The notes under the pieces are model-generated. The model worked only from the letters and a program-made list of their open reading frames with translations, was not told where the DNA came from and made no database searches. Positions 47,813 through 59,204 of a stretch of DNA of 64,000 bases are shown one piece after another (position 1 is the stretch's first letter; every line of letters begins with the position of its first letter). The position numbers and the translations under genes are program-made. The stretch is from Zhengitettix transpicula (taxonomy: Eukaryota > Arthropoda > Insecta > Orthoptera > Tetrigidae): positions 26,565,501 through 26,629,500 of the forward strand of contig CM073595.1 in the NCBI GenBank assembly GCA_037074705.1, given 5' to 3'.

Positions 47813-48792
47813 TGTAATAATTATAAGGAGTAAATGAATTAAACTAGCCAATTTATGTAATAATTAAAAAATGGTCTTAATTAAAACAATTAATTAACAA
47901 AATTATTAAGATTTAAAAATTTATTCTTTAAAAGTACAAATTGTAATCCCTACTTTATACGCCGAATTTCATCAAGTTAACAAACGAATATTTTATTTCA
48001 ATTTTGCAATTCGTGGCGTTCTAGGAAAAATACAACTTTATATTTTACAATCAAATATGTCGAAATTCTCTTTATCTCAGGGTCATTACTGGGTTTGATA
48101 TTCAGAACAATACAATTTAATAAACTAACATTAACAATTCAAACTCATTGAAACTAAATGAAAAGAAATAAACGAACGAAATCTGACTTCTACCTTTAAT
48201 CCTCGTTTACAGATTTTAAATAATTGTTTTGTACTCACGAATGTCTTTCTGGTACCAGATCTGATTCTTGGAGCTTGAGGCCAACATTCACTAAAAAGGC
48301 CATTATTCACTGATTCTACACAATAAAATGTTAATACACTCGGTCGATGTTCTCGTTCTCTGCCACCTGGAACTTTGGATCAGCCGCCCCTCAGTCAGCC
48401 CTCGGACATAGGTCTCCTTGGTGCCTCTATGCGAAATTTAGTTCAGTCTGTGTGAAGCAAAACCTTTTGCTTCCAACTTTGCAATTATTATTTGAGTCTC
48501 TCCGTCAAAACTGTTTACTCGCGTTTTATGTAAACTAATAGATCTCGCAGTTGCACTTCTTGGACCGCGCTATTCTTACTTTTAGATCAGCATCCACATT
48601 TTACGATTTCAGTTCGCGACGAAGACTTTTCTGTTTCGCGTCTCGCCGCAGACTGACTAATTGTTGTACAGAACGCAGTTCACAACAAAGGCTCCGCCGA
48701 CACAGAGTTACCGTCCACTGTCGTTCTTTGGCAACTCGTACCGCTAACAACCAATTTAATTAAAACAATTAATGACCTCTTTAATTGGTATT

Positions 48793-48795
<3 letters not shown>
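47813..48795 (-). repeat. TA-nested LTR-like family, copy 6
   Basis: 983-bp minus copy, TGTAATAATTATAAGG at left and TTGGTATTACA at right, flanked on both sides by TA runs. Complements of CCCAGTAATGACCCTGAG (about 48076), TCAGATTTCG (about 48178), GTGAGTACAAAAC (about 48226) and CTGGTACCAG (about 48250) are all present. Very close in text to copy 2 over the 48200-48780 part. Confidence 0.8.

Positions 48796-48872
<77 letters not shown>
48796..48872. repeat. TA then AG microsatellite
   Basis: TA run (48796-48843) followed by an AG run (48844-48872). Confidence 0.95.
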
Positions 48873-48874
<2 letters not shown>

Positions 48875-48875
<1 letters not shown>

Positions 48876-49920
48876 TTCAAATTGAGTCTATATTTTATTT
48901 TCATTAGATGACTTGCTCCAAACATTCTTTCTTAACTGCTTACTTAATTAGTAAGGACCAGCATTTATACATTCATAAAATTAATTCGTATTATTAAAAG
49001 TCTTATAAAAATTATTAATGTACCTCTTTTCATGGTTACTCGTTATAAGTATTTATGCTATGATTTATGAAGAAAAATTCGCCATAAGTATTTTCCTCGT
49101 GAGTAGTTCTTTTTCTGATACATTTAAATAAGACTTTTTTTTATATTGCTTGCCTATCGATTTCGCGTCACATTTATTTAGTCTGGAACACACACGAATA
49201 ATTTCGTCGTGAAAGAAAATACCGACGCTGTGCGCTATACAATTTGGTTTCGGTCCCCGTTTCTACGTGGGGATTATCGCACCACAGAAATGTGACGAGC
49301 TTAAAAGCCATTCAGCATCTGTAATTAGGATTACTCCAGTCTCATAGGTCTTAATTAATGTGGAATAAGCGTGAAGCGGCAAATGATGCTTTCCGAGTAT
49401 AATTTTTTCTTCCAAAAAAAAAACATCGTTTACATTGATTTATCTTCCGATACGGAAATACTAATTCAACATATATCGAATCTCTGTGATATATCACAAT
49501 TCTAGTCTCATATCCAGTAAGAATTCAATTAATTTCACATATCCCTTGGCTTGCAAACAAAATTAAATGCGGTTGCATTGAATTTGCTAATTTCGTTAGC
49601 GTGCGGGTTAGCAATAAATAATTCATTTGATATCGATTTGGAGTATCCGTTTTATTCATTAACATCAATAATTAAAATAAACGTACAAAATTGTATGATA
49701 ATGGGAAATTATAACAGAGCCCTCCGTGTGAGATGTAAATTCAATTTTACATGTATTAACAATTTCGAAGTAGTTTATTCGCGATCAGAACCACGTAGAA
49801 TCTTATAATATAAAATATTGCTCTTAAACATAAAAGTGTTAATACTAAGATCATTCAAATCCACTGTAGGCATTTTGTTAAGCATGTAATGTGTGATCAA
49901 CTAAATCGTTTGGAAACTTC
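48875..49920. other. No gene seen
   Basis: AT-rich. An 85-codon plus ORF (49551-49808) has no recognisable domain. Confidence 0.35.
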
Positions 49921-49930
49921 TTGGTATAAT

Positions 49931-51232
49931 TGTGAACAAAAAGTAAGGTGAATTTATTTGTAAAATATAAATTCTTTATTTATTCTTCCAAATCAATTTC
50001 ATCGCCTTCAAATTAATCCCCGTCCGATAAAACACACTTTTTCAACGCTTTTTCCAGTCCTCGAAACAGTCGTAATAGTCTTTTTCTGGTATAACCTTCA
50101 AGACCTTCTTCGATTCAGTTTTTATCTTCTCAATCGTGTCAAAACGGCGTCCCCACATTGGCCTTTTGAGTTTGCTGAATAGCCAGAAGTCGCACGGAGC
50201 CAAATCAGGCGAATACGGTGGTTGCAGAACGATATGAGTCGATTTTTTGGCAAAAAGTCGCGAAGAAGCAAAGCAGTATGACATGGTGCATTATCGTGAT
50301 GAAGGAACCAACAGTTGTTCGTCCATAATTCCGGCCGTTTCAGACGAATAGCTTCACGCAAAACGACGCATAACGCTCAAATAATATTTTTTGTTGACAG
50401 TTTGGCCCGGCGGAAGGAATTCATAGTGCACCACACCTCGATAATCAAAGAAAACTGTCAACATGACCTTGATTTTCGATCGACTTTGCCGTAGTCTTTT
50501 CGTTCTTGCTTCACCTTTTGCACGATATTCGCTGGATTGGTCGGTGGTTTCAGGGTCGTATGCGTAAATCCAAGTCTCGTCTCCAGTAATGATGCATTTC
50601 AAGTGGTCCTGATAGTCAGACAGCAAAGTTTCACACACATCAACGCGACGCTTTTTCTTCCAAAAAATTGAGCGATTTTGGCACCAATCGAGACTTGACG
50701 CGTTTGAGACACAAAACGTTCTTTAAAATGGTTTGGGCTGAGCCAAATGATATTCCAACACTATCAGCGAGATCTGTAATTGTCCATCGACGATTTTCAA
50801 GCACCAAATCTTTGTTTCTTTGGACGTGGCCTCGTCGGTAGACGTTGATGGTCGTCCAGAGCGCGGTTCGTCCTTAACGCGTTCTCGGCCCTCTTTGAAC
50901 TCGTTGTACCACTTATAAATTTTTTTTTGTGCCATAATTTGATCACCAAAGGCCTTCCGCAACATTTTCAACGTGTCCGCACAAGAATATTCGTTCCGCA
51001 AACAAAATTTGATGCAAGTTCTTTGCCCAACAAAATCACCCATTGCAAAAATCGAAATATTCACTTTTGGTTGTTAACAAAAACACGTGTAATTCGGAGA
51101 TAATTAAACCTTTTAACAAACAGACGCTTGGCAAATATTATAGACAGTCCTACCAACCTAGGGAAAAAATTATTTGCCTTCCTAATACCCGGGGGTTTTT
51201 AATGACAATTTCACCTTACTTTTTTATCACAG
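49931..51232 (-). mobile_element. mariner transposon with terminal inverted repeats
   Basis: About 1.3 kb, the usual mariner length. The terminal inverted repeats are visible: left TGTGAACAAAAAGTAAGGTG (49931) and, on the complement of the right end, TGTGATAAAAAAGTAAGGTG (down from 51232), extending a few bases into GAATTT / GAAATT. TA dinucleotides occur just outside both ends (TATAAT at 49925-49930; GTATAT at 51235-51240), consistent with the TA target of this family, although the exact boundary is blurred. A single transposase ORF, now broken, fills the interior. Confidence 0.85.
50042..51043 (-). pseudogene. mariner transposase (DD34D), frameshifted
   Basis: The start is taken at MGDFVGQRTCIKFCLRNEYS (51043), the first Met that fits mariner length; the longer frame from 51064 adds seven residues. 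In order: helix-turn-helix 1 (LKMLRKAFGD...WYNEFKEGRE), linker RSGRPSTS, then a frameshift near 50720; ITGDETWIYAYDPET with the first catalytic D, then VHYEFLPPGQTVN; a shift near 50360, HHDNAPCHTALLLRDF with the second D; a shift near 50250, LQPPYSPDLAPCDFWLF with the third D 34 residues after the second; ending KDYYDCFEDWKKR. Total about 333 codons, near full length. All three catalytic aspartates persist, but at least three frameshifts make it non-functional. Transposase would bind the terminal repeats in the nucleus and cut and paste at TA. Confidence 0.85.
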
Positions 51233-51244
51233 TGGTATATTAAT

Positions 51245-52135
51245 AAATTGAGACTAAATAAGGAAAATTTGATAATAGACGTTTCTGACGCTCAAACTAC
51301 GGGGAAAGTTTTCCAAGTCGGTGTAACATAAATTCTGATAACATATTTGACGAAATCACCCTTGACCTTTTTCACCAACAACATCAATCGAGTCTTCTAC
51401 TGACTTTTCGTAGTAACGATTTGTTTTCTATTTTAGCTGCGTAAATTTTCCAATGTTATTTTATCACCTGTTGCATCGCACAACGTTCCAGATTTGTTTC
51501 GCAAGCTTCTGCGATTTTGTTTGATGGTTTTCAGTTCCTTGACTATTACAGGAACGGGGAATGTTACCGGAGCAGATAAATGGTGTTTTTCTTCTCCAAC
51601 GTTTTAGAATTATATTCGTAAAATTTTATCTTCCGCAACAATGAGTTCTGCTAAGAACGGCGTTAATGTTTCTCTTCCTGAAACTGTACTGCGTATCCTG
51701 TTATTTCGGATCACTGGATGACATAATGTTACGAAACAATTTATCAATCACGATGAAAAATGTTAGCCGTCGGATGTAATAGGATCATTAATGGCTGTAG
51801 CACGTTAAGAATAAATTAAAGATGATTAATATCCAATTTATAGTTAGACATTTTGTTGGCGATACTGAACTCATTAGATTGTAAAATGTTATGGGATTAT
51901 TGAAACGTCCAATTCCTAGTTCTGCTCCTACTTAATCAACGAGAAACAAATAGTAATAATGAAAGATGCTCAATCTGGAAAAAAAATTTCATTCTGAGTA
52001 GGGGAACATAAAATTGTGAATTCCGCAGGGTTTTATTCTCGGACCATTTCTCTTTATTTCTGATTTACACAAATTAATTGGAAAAACCAATGGCTCCATT
52101 TTCTGACGTTATACAAGCATTTTAATCTCAAAAAC
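51245..52135. other. No gene seen
   Basis: AT-rich to moderate, no frame over 60 codons, no repeat recognised. Confidence 0.4.
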
Positions 52136-52139
52136 ATTT

Positions 52140-52310
52140 ATATGTTTGCGTGTGTATGTATGCTCCGTATACAAATGTAAATGCGTGGAGCAATTTGGAC
52201 CAAATTTTGTAGAAATGTTCCTTTCAAACAGGAAAAAAACTGTATCGGGTTAAGACACGTGGGGGTGTAAATTTTTGAACATTCTTAAACGGATGTTATT
52301 TGCGTCCGAA
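52140..52310 (-). repeat. Interspersed repeat F2, copy 4 (minus)
   Basis: Inverse copy: GTATACAAATGTAAATGCGT, GGACCAAATTTTGTAGAA, GTTCCTTTCAAACAGGAAA and ACACGTGGGGGTG are the complements of the F2 core. Confidence 0.6.
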
Positions 52311-52314
52311 CAAT

Positions 52315-53855
52315 ATAAACATTAGGCCTAATAAGAATTGACCTAATACATTTAATTATTTACTACATTGGATTTCAGTTAATGCTTTACCTATTAAATG
52401 TGAAAAACGCATTTTAACCTATTTCAAACAAAAATGTAACTCTGAAGACTGTATAAATAGGATGAAGAAATGTTACAATTTGTAAAAATTTATAGTTCAA
52501 AATTATCAGGATTATTTGTAGATTTAATTATATTAATCTTAATTACGTTACAGTGCACTTAATAGATTGTCAGAAAATAAGGTTACTTTTAAATTAAAAT
52601 ACAAAACGACTGTGATACAAGTATAAAAAATAGATAAATGAGTATCCCAATAACAGACAAAAAATTTAAAAAATGGCTGTTAATTGGCTACTTATTTATA
52701 TAATGATAATTTTAGCTCTCTTATTTTTACTACTAATTAATATTTGGTAGATAAAATATTACCTTATGTTACAAAAATGACTCATTCAAACTAATTTGAT
52801 TCAACTTATAACACGTATGGGTATTATTATAGTTTATGTACATTTCATGACTCATTCGATACCCTTGATGTCATACCAAATTCAATAAATGCTTGTCTCT
52901 ATCTCATGTTTTTTTCACAGGTCTGCATTACAAAAAAGCTATTTATTATAAATATATTCCGTAATGAATATAAATTTACGGTTAAACCTAAAAACAGGAG
53001 CTTTTTTTACCAATTTACCGGGCCCTTTCAAGTGCCAAAAATATTAATTTCCTATCCGCACAAACCTGAATGAGCAAAGCCCAATTAGTTAACAATGTTT
53101 ACATGTTTACTTTACATTGTAATGTCAAAGGCTGTTTTCAGGTATTACTGGTTTATTTATAATCGTTACGGACTATGTTGACGGGTTTTGCATCCCGTAT
53201 CTTTGTTATGAATATAATTAAACATTCGAGGCCGGCGTATTTATTGTCGTATCCAGAGTTTACCCGACCGCTAACCCATATATACCTTAACGCACAAATT
53301 CCCACGTTCCGCGAATTATATTACACAATCTATATTTGTATATAGTCATGGCAGTTTAAAAAGTGACTATAGTATTCTATAGAACCATTGTGTGTGGTTT
53401 TTATATTTTTTTCTTTAAAAATTTTACTTATTAATAATTCTAATTATGTAAGTACATAAATATACGACATTCAGCCAGGAAATTGTAATTATTATCAACA
53501 AAAATTATCTGTTACAGTGAATTGCAATAACATGGCCTATTGTCGAAGTTAATAGTTTCATTTTTTAAAAAAGTCTGTGAATTTTTAATTCAGTGGAACT
53601 CAACTTAAAGATTAATAAACACTGGTACGTATAAGAGCTTATTTTAGATTCGGTAAATTTCTTCTAAAGCTTGGTACCGTCAAAATTTAAATTTAATTTA
53701 ATTTTTTTTTGTATTTTGGGGAAATATTTCAAAGTATATCATTTTGTAATATAATCCGAATAAATTTTATTGTAAATTTGATAACTCATTTTAATTCTAT
53801 ACTGTTTCGAGGCCCGATGAAACGCACTAAGTGTCTCGTTTTAAATAAATAACCG
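52315..53855. other. No gene seen; AT-rich
   Basis: About 1.5 kb very AT-rich. No ORF, no repeat recognised. Confidence 0.4.
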
Positions 53856-53859
53856 TGGC

Positions 53860-54440
53860 AAAACGCATGTGAAATTAATTTTATTTGTTTTAATAAATTT
53901 TTTATATTTTATATTAATTAAATTTCAGTTCATACTAAATATTAAGAACTGTTATTAAATTTGATAAACTGAAAATTTAATTTCTTGGGTTTAAATTGTA
54001 AAATTTAAAATTCTTTAAATATTTCAAAAGAATATTAAGACATTAAATTGCATTTCGAAGATAAATTCAGTTAATAATGAAAGATCTTCTAGTGGTATAT
54101 TACTTTAATTGGCTCTGAAACGTAATAAATTAAATAATTAAAGGTAAATCTGTTGAATATATTACAATATTATATATAGTTGTGTGTATGGGACAAAGAT
54201 AAATTATTTTTTTTAATTAATCACCATCGTCTGATACTTGTTAATGTGTTTGGATTAATTTTTAAGTGTTTCATTTGCCAGTAAGTAGCAACGGTCGCTG
54301 ATAAATATTGTTTTGCTTGTGATACAGCGTCGTATGCGAGGTACAAGTGATTCAGTGTTCTTAGAAAGTTAATAGCGACCGGCCATTAGACTATAGGACA
54401 ATATTTTATTATGTTGCGAAATCCCCTTCTACAGGACACG
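53860..54440. repeat. 0.55-kb direct repeat, copy A (uninterrupted)
   Basis: Matches 54450-54735 plus 55807-56095. Shared text: ATTTGATAAACTGAAAATTT, AATTCAGTTAATAATGAAAG, TTGTGTGTATGGGACA(A/G)AG, TACAAGTGATTCAGTGTTC and GCGAAATCCCCTTCTACAGG. Tandem duplication of a non-coding stretch. This copy lacks the TA-nested element and provides the empty-site reference. Confidence 0.8.
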
Positions 54441-54764
54441 AATAGTAAAACTTATGCGAAATGAAATTTTATTTGTTATGATAAATTATTTATATTTTAT
54501 AATAATTAAATTACAGTTAATATTTATTTTCGTTGAATATTAAGAATTGTTATAAAATTTGATAAACTGAAAATTTCATTCTTTAAATATTTCGAAAGAA
54601 TATTAAGACGTTATATTGCATTTTTAAGGTAAATTCAGTTAATAATGAAAGATAATAAAATGGTGATTAATTTAAAAAATAATTTATATATATATATATA
54701 GTTGTGTGTATGGGACAGAGATAAATTATTATTAAAATTAATTTATACATATATATATATATAT

Positions 54765-55761
54765 TGTAATACTAATTAGAGGCAATTAGAGAATTGATAA
54801 TTGGAAATTTGTGGTGGATTGTTATCGGCGAGAATATAAACGCAACAATGTACAGGCGGGCTTTGTCGTGCCGAACTGCGGGATTTTACAGGAGGTAGTT
54901 GAGGACAGAAATTCATCCAGTAAAAGTCGCGGGAAGATCTTCATCGAGTAAAGAGTGGGAGGCAAGATTTTATTAAGAGTGGTGTGGCACATAGATTTTC
55001 ATCGAGTAAAGTTCGGACATATAATTCAATAAGTAAAGCAACAGTCAAAATTCAACAAGTGAAGACTGTTGTAAATTTAATCGAGAAGGAGTCGATAACA
55101 ATCTGATTGATCATTAATCAGAACGAGAAATACAATATTTGCTTGAGAGAGAGAGACTTAATGCAGAGGACCACAGGTGTTGTACGGAGTAATCGTTCCA
55201 GTTGATAGATACAAACGTTTTGGACAGTGTTTTGAAACAAAAATTAAATTCTGTAAAATTATGGCCTGTCATATGTGAATAGTGCATCAGAGCCCAAACG
55301 AATGCCTGGTACCAGCAAAGACACTGTAAGTAGAGAGAGAAATTTTATAAAAGTTTTGTAAACGTTAAATAAGGATCGTCAGATTTCGGATTCACGTTCA
55401 TTTTGTTGTCTAACTCTAATATTGTAAAAATTTGATTGTTAATTTGAATGTAAAAGAAAAGGTTGGCTCTTTATTTAAAAGGCCCAAATAAACGACCCTG
55501 AGATGAGAGTAGATTAAATCTGTAAAATAGTAAGAACACGATTGTAAATAAATCACGTCAAGAAATTTTGTTCTTTTACTTTGAATAAACTAATTGTTTT
55601 GTGAAGTTTAAATTTTGTAAATTATTTAGCATCCTTTCGTTTTAAATTTTAATGAAAAAATTAATCTATTAATTAACCATTTAATTAATTATTTAATGTT
55701 GTATACTACATAAATTGGCGTCCTCAACGTGAGGCGAATTCGGTTAACTATGTTGTATACT

Positions 55762-55764
<3 letters not shown>
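54765..55764 (+). repeat. TA-nested LTR-like family, copy 7
   Basis: About 1.0 kb plus copy, TGTAATACTAATTAGAGG to TGTATACTACA, with TA runs on both sides. Blocks: CTGGTACCAG (about 55308), CACTGTAAGTAGAG donor-like (about 55331), GTCAGATTTCG (about 55378), CCCAAATAAACGACCCTGAG (about 55484), TTGGCGTCCTCAACGTGAGG (about 55714). The last about 50 bp are duplicated (ATGTTGTATACTACA twice). The 5' half has degenerate internal repeats of TTCATCGAGTAAAG type (54935-55060). Confidence 0.85.
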
Positions 55765-55765
<1 letters not shown>

Positions 55766-55811
<46 letters not shown>

Positions 55812-55812
55812 T
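55766..55812. repeat. TA microsatellite
   Basis: TA run with TATGTATG ending, at the 3' side of copy 7. Confidence 0.9.
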
Positions 55813-56095
55813 TGTTGTGTGTATGGGACAGAGATAAATTATTTTAAAATCATTCACCCTCGTGTTATAATTGTTAATGTGCTTGGATTATTTTTTCAGT
55901 GTTTCATTTGCCAGTAAATAGCGACGGTTCGAATAAGTCGCTGATAAATATTCTTTTGTTTGTGATACAGCGTCGTGTCCGTGGTACAAGTGATTCAGTG
56001 TTCTTAGAAAGTTAATAGTGACCGGCCGTTAGACTTTAGGACAATATTTTATTAAGTTGCGAAATCCCCTTCTACAGGACGCGAGTAGTTTAATG

Positions 56096-58035
56096 AGTAA
56101 AGAGCCGGGCGCCGCCCACGCCGGCCGCTAACCTACATGTCTGGTCAACGCCCCCACGCAAATATGGGCGGCTGCCAGACTGCCAGCTGGAAGATATCAT
56201 CGGCACGAGGTTACAGGCAGAGTTCACGACCGTGGTCATTTGCAGAGGGCCCGCCGTCTCGCTCCGAACCCAAACATCTCGTAAATTAGCAGAAAATTAT
56301 CGTAGAGTTGAAAGTTGCGTGTTGTGAAAGTAGTTCGGACAGGCTAGAAATTGGACCCGCCGGTTTCGCGACGAAATTGCGTGTGTTCGGACTCGACCCA
56401 ACGTGGGAATACTCGGTGCTTATTACGAGAAGCAGAACCCATTTATGGCTATGGAACTGTGTTAGTAGTGACTCTCCGTGATGACGCTGATGGACGTCGT
56501 TGAATATCACGAACAACGACAGCTACTAGCTTTTTTTCTGAGGACCGAGGGAAAAATATTCTAAATTTCTGTCTAGATCAGATCTGTGGTTGTCGAGGGT
56601 TAGAATATTACAAACACTCCATGAATTAAAAAATTAAGAAGAAGTGTTTTTTTTTACTTTCTAAAAAATTTGAATTTGCATATTTCTTCGAAACGACGAA
56701 TGGAATGTCTAATTTCACTATTCGACGGATTAAATTCAAGTCTCCAAGGAAATAGCATTACTATTTTAAAATTATTGGATATAGTCGACGCATTTAAGGA
56801 AACAGAGGACTACGGTGTTAGAAAATATATTCCACCGTTGCGATTAATTTATAAATACAGTACACTTGGATGCTGACATTTCTTCAAAACATCAGCGATT
56901 TTTTTTAGCGTTGAATGATGACGTGCGAAAATGGAAATTTGTGGATTGTTAACCCGTTCGTTGAAAATTAGAACAACAATTTGATTCGGAACAGGAAAAT
57001 GTACTGGAATTAAAATTTCAATTCCTCCTGAAAGATATAACTCGATTTTGGATAAAGGTAAAAATGCATGTTTATTTACGTATAAAAAGCAATGAGAGTG
57101 TTGCTAAAATTATATGCGTTCTGTGAAATGACGCATATAAAATTCAAGCGATACAATTACATAGTCCGGCTGCAACAAATAAAGCTCCAAGAATTGAAAA
57201 TTTATGTAATGAAAATAAAACAGCAGCAATTTAAATTGTGCAATTTTTAATTCGTTTTATAATTGAAAATTGTTTTATATTATATGGTCAGTTTTATGCT
57301 ACTTTTTTATAATTTGTTTTTTTCCTCTGATATTCCAGAAATAATATAAATTAGCAGAATTTTCGTCTAATTTTACTATCATATATGAGGTGTATTTCAT
57401 TATTTAAATGTTATGTTTTCGTGTATTTTTTTTTATGCGAATAATTTATATTTTGATTATTTCCTGTTCACTTTTTGTGATGAATTTATTTGTCTTATTC
57501 CAAAATATAAACCAACAATTGTTAATAGTGGTCAGCGATAGAAAATTTTGTAGCTCGATTTCGATTTAAGGCCTTCACAGAAATACTGGCATATGTGCGA
57601 AACTGTTTTACGACGGTTTTAGGACCGAGTAATGGCAGAACTCGGTAATTCTCTCATAAATCAGCTCGACGCCCGTCACTAGATCGAGGGAGATTTACAG
57701 AAATCTCCACCGTTTGTCACTTCGACGCATAAATTTACGAAACGGAACCCGACGTGCGAATATAAAAAAATAATTCTAAAATACTTCAGAAACTGATCTA
57801 GGTTTTCCAAAATATTCGGTTCTGATAGTAAAATTTCTGTACTACTGAAAATCAATATTGGGATAATGAAAGATGTGTTGAGGGAAAGAGCAAAAATTTG
57901 CTCAAACTTTATGTGCAATCATGAATCTTCCACCAGATCCAACATAGTTTTTACCAGTTTATGAAGTATCAGATTAGTACCTTCAGGAAGTAGCTATTGG
58001 AGAATAAAAAGAGTTGAAAGAGAATCTGTGTCAGT
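56096..58035. other. No supported gene; CpG-containing block 56096-56530
   Basis: 56096-56530 is GC-rich and CpG-bearing (GGGCGCCGCCCACGCCGGCC and following), the most GC-rich host-like block in the window. It could be a promoter/first exon or an unknown element. A 76-codon minus ORF inside has no domain. 56530-58035 is AT-rich with nothing assignable. Confidence 0.35.
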
Positions 58036-58039
58036 TAAT

Positions 58040-58800
58040 AGTTGGTAAGATATAACTTCCAGTCATCGATGCTTCTTAGCCAATATGAGGTCATACTTCC
58101 GTTCATGGTGTAGTTACAGGAACTGCATTCGGAAATGGCCAAATGATACATGTTGAATTCCGTACTGAATTCGGTACGCGTTGAAAATTCAATAATGCAA
58201 TGAATGTGTAAAAAATGATTATGGTTATTCTGGTGAGATGGTCTCTGACGGACTGCTGCATGGAATGTATATTAATTTGGCAGACGGTTTTTGCGGGAAA
58301 TTGGTATGGACCAGCTGTGGAAGTGGAAGTAAAGATGATGGAGTGTCGTGACCACGTGCAGAAGAGGATGGGTCCACGTTTGAGAAAGCTGTGGGAAGAT
58401 AAGAAAGCAGTGAGGCTGATTGATGGGAAACCTCTGAGTGGGCGTGGTCGACTGACTGATAGTGAAACTAATTCATTGCAATAGCATTATGGACTGGCAA
58501 TTAGAAAACAGGGAAAAAGTTTTTACTGACAGGGAAAGGAAAATATGGACAATCTTTTACCAGAAGCTATCAACAGACATGGTTTATGTCCGAAATGCCC
58601 TTTGTCCTGGTGTGGTTTCCAGAAAGCTTTAGCAAATGGAGGAAGCCTGATCCAGTACTCAATGATATGAAACTATCATTAGAGATCCAACAGATTCGAA
58701 CCATGTTTGCATGGCCGTGTTCAGAAAAAGTTGCATAACGATGGTCATAGGAAGCTTGAGTGAAGAACAGCACTACTAAGAGGAAGAAGGACGATAAAGA
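58040..58800 (+). pseudogene. Mutator-like transposase relic
   Basis: Three plus frames give, in order: IDASWPI with GHTSVHGVVTGTAFGNGQMI (58065-58160, resembling the catalytic-region SVDGTW-KRG-SSLNGVVT of animal Mutator-like transposases), then MMECRDHVQKRMGPRLRKLW, KPLSGRGRLTDSE and HYGLAIRKQ (58335-58510, usual ECIGHVQKRMG-RLR...GRLTD...YYGIAIR), then FYQKLSTD and HGLCPKCPLSWCGFQKAL (58580-58640, usual H-LCPKG-DSWC). At least two frameshifts and several stops. The family is widespread in insects and cnidarians as large single-ORF transposases; here only the middle third remains. No terminal repeats found. Confidence 0.65.
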
Positions 58801-58804
58801 ACCA

Positions 58805-59035
58805 CATAAATGTGACGAATATGGTCAAGGAGTGTTTTAGAAAATTTTATGTAAAAAAGTGTTTACTGTTTTGTTTTTTCCAGTGTCTGATTTTTCAAAT
58901 TTCTCGTACATTTTTCTAAAATTCGCATTGATCTGAAATTTTGCATGGTCATGATGGCCATTTAGCTACATACTGTAGGTGAAATGAACATGTATTAGAG
59001 AGAAAGCTGTTACAAGCCATGAAATTAATTGAATT
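58805..59035. other. No gene seen
   Basis: Short moderate-GC stretch with no recognisable feature. Confidence 0.35.
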
Positions 59036-59039
59036 AAAC

Positions 59040-59200
59040 TATCAGGATGTCAAATCTCGACCGAAACATTAATTGAATGCGCGATCTCCGCGTACCGGGC
59101 GGAAGCTCTCCCAACTGAGCCACCCGTCTCCACTTCAGATCCGGTGCGGGGCGGTCCCAGGTTCGATTCCCGATACGGTCTATTATTTTCCATCGTGACA
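59040..59200. repeat. tRNA-like SINE hairpin, copy 3
   Basis: The minus strand reads GGGTGGCTCAGTTGGGAGAG + CTTCCGCCCGGTACGCGGAG, an A box and anticodon-arm-like segment. The plus strand immediately downstream reads GGTCCCAGGTTCGATTCCCG, a B box. So the two Pol III boxes lie on opposite strands. Outer ends (ATCAGGATG... and ...CCATCGTGACAC) are inverted relatives, as in 10288-10424. Not a tRNA gene as it stands. Confidence 0.6.
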
Positions 59201-59204
59201 CGCT

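Larger units (their letters stand above)
54450..56095. repeat. 0.55-kb direct repeat, copy B (split by insertion)
   Basis: The left part 54450-54735 and right part 55807-56095 together equal copy A. The segment GTTGTGTGTATGGGACAGAG + ATAAATTAT is present on both sides of the insertion (from 54702 and from 55814) but once in copy A. Confidence 0.8.

Noticed and set aside
59090..59150. Functional tRNA gene on the minus strand
   Set aside because: An A-box and anticodon-arm-like segment are present, but the B box lies on the opposite strand and no acceptor stem closes; it is a rearranged SINE head.
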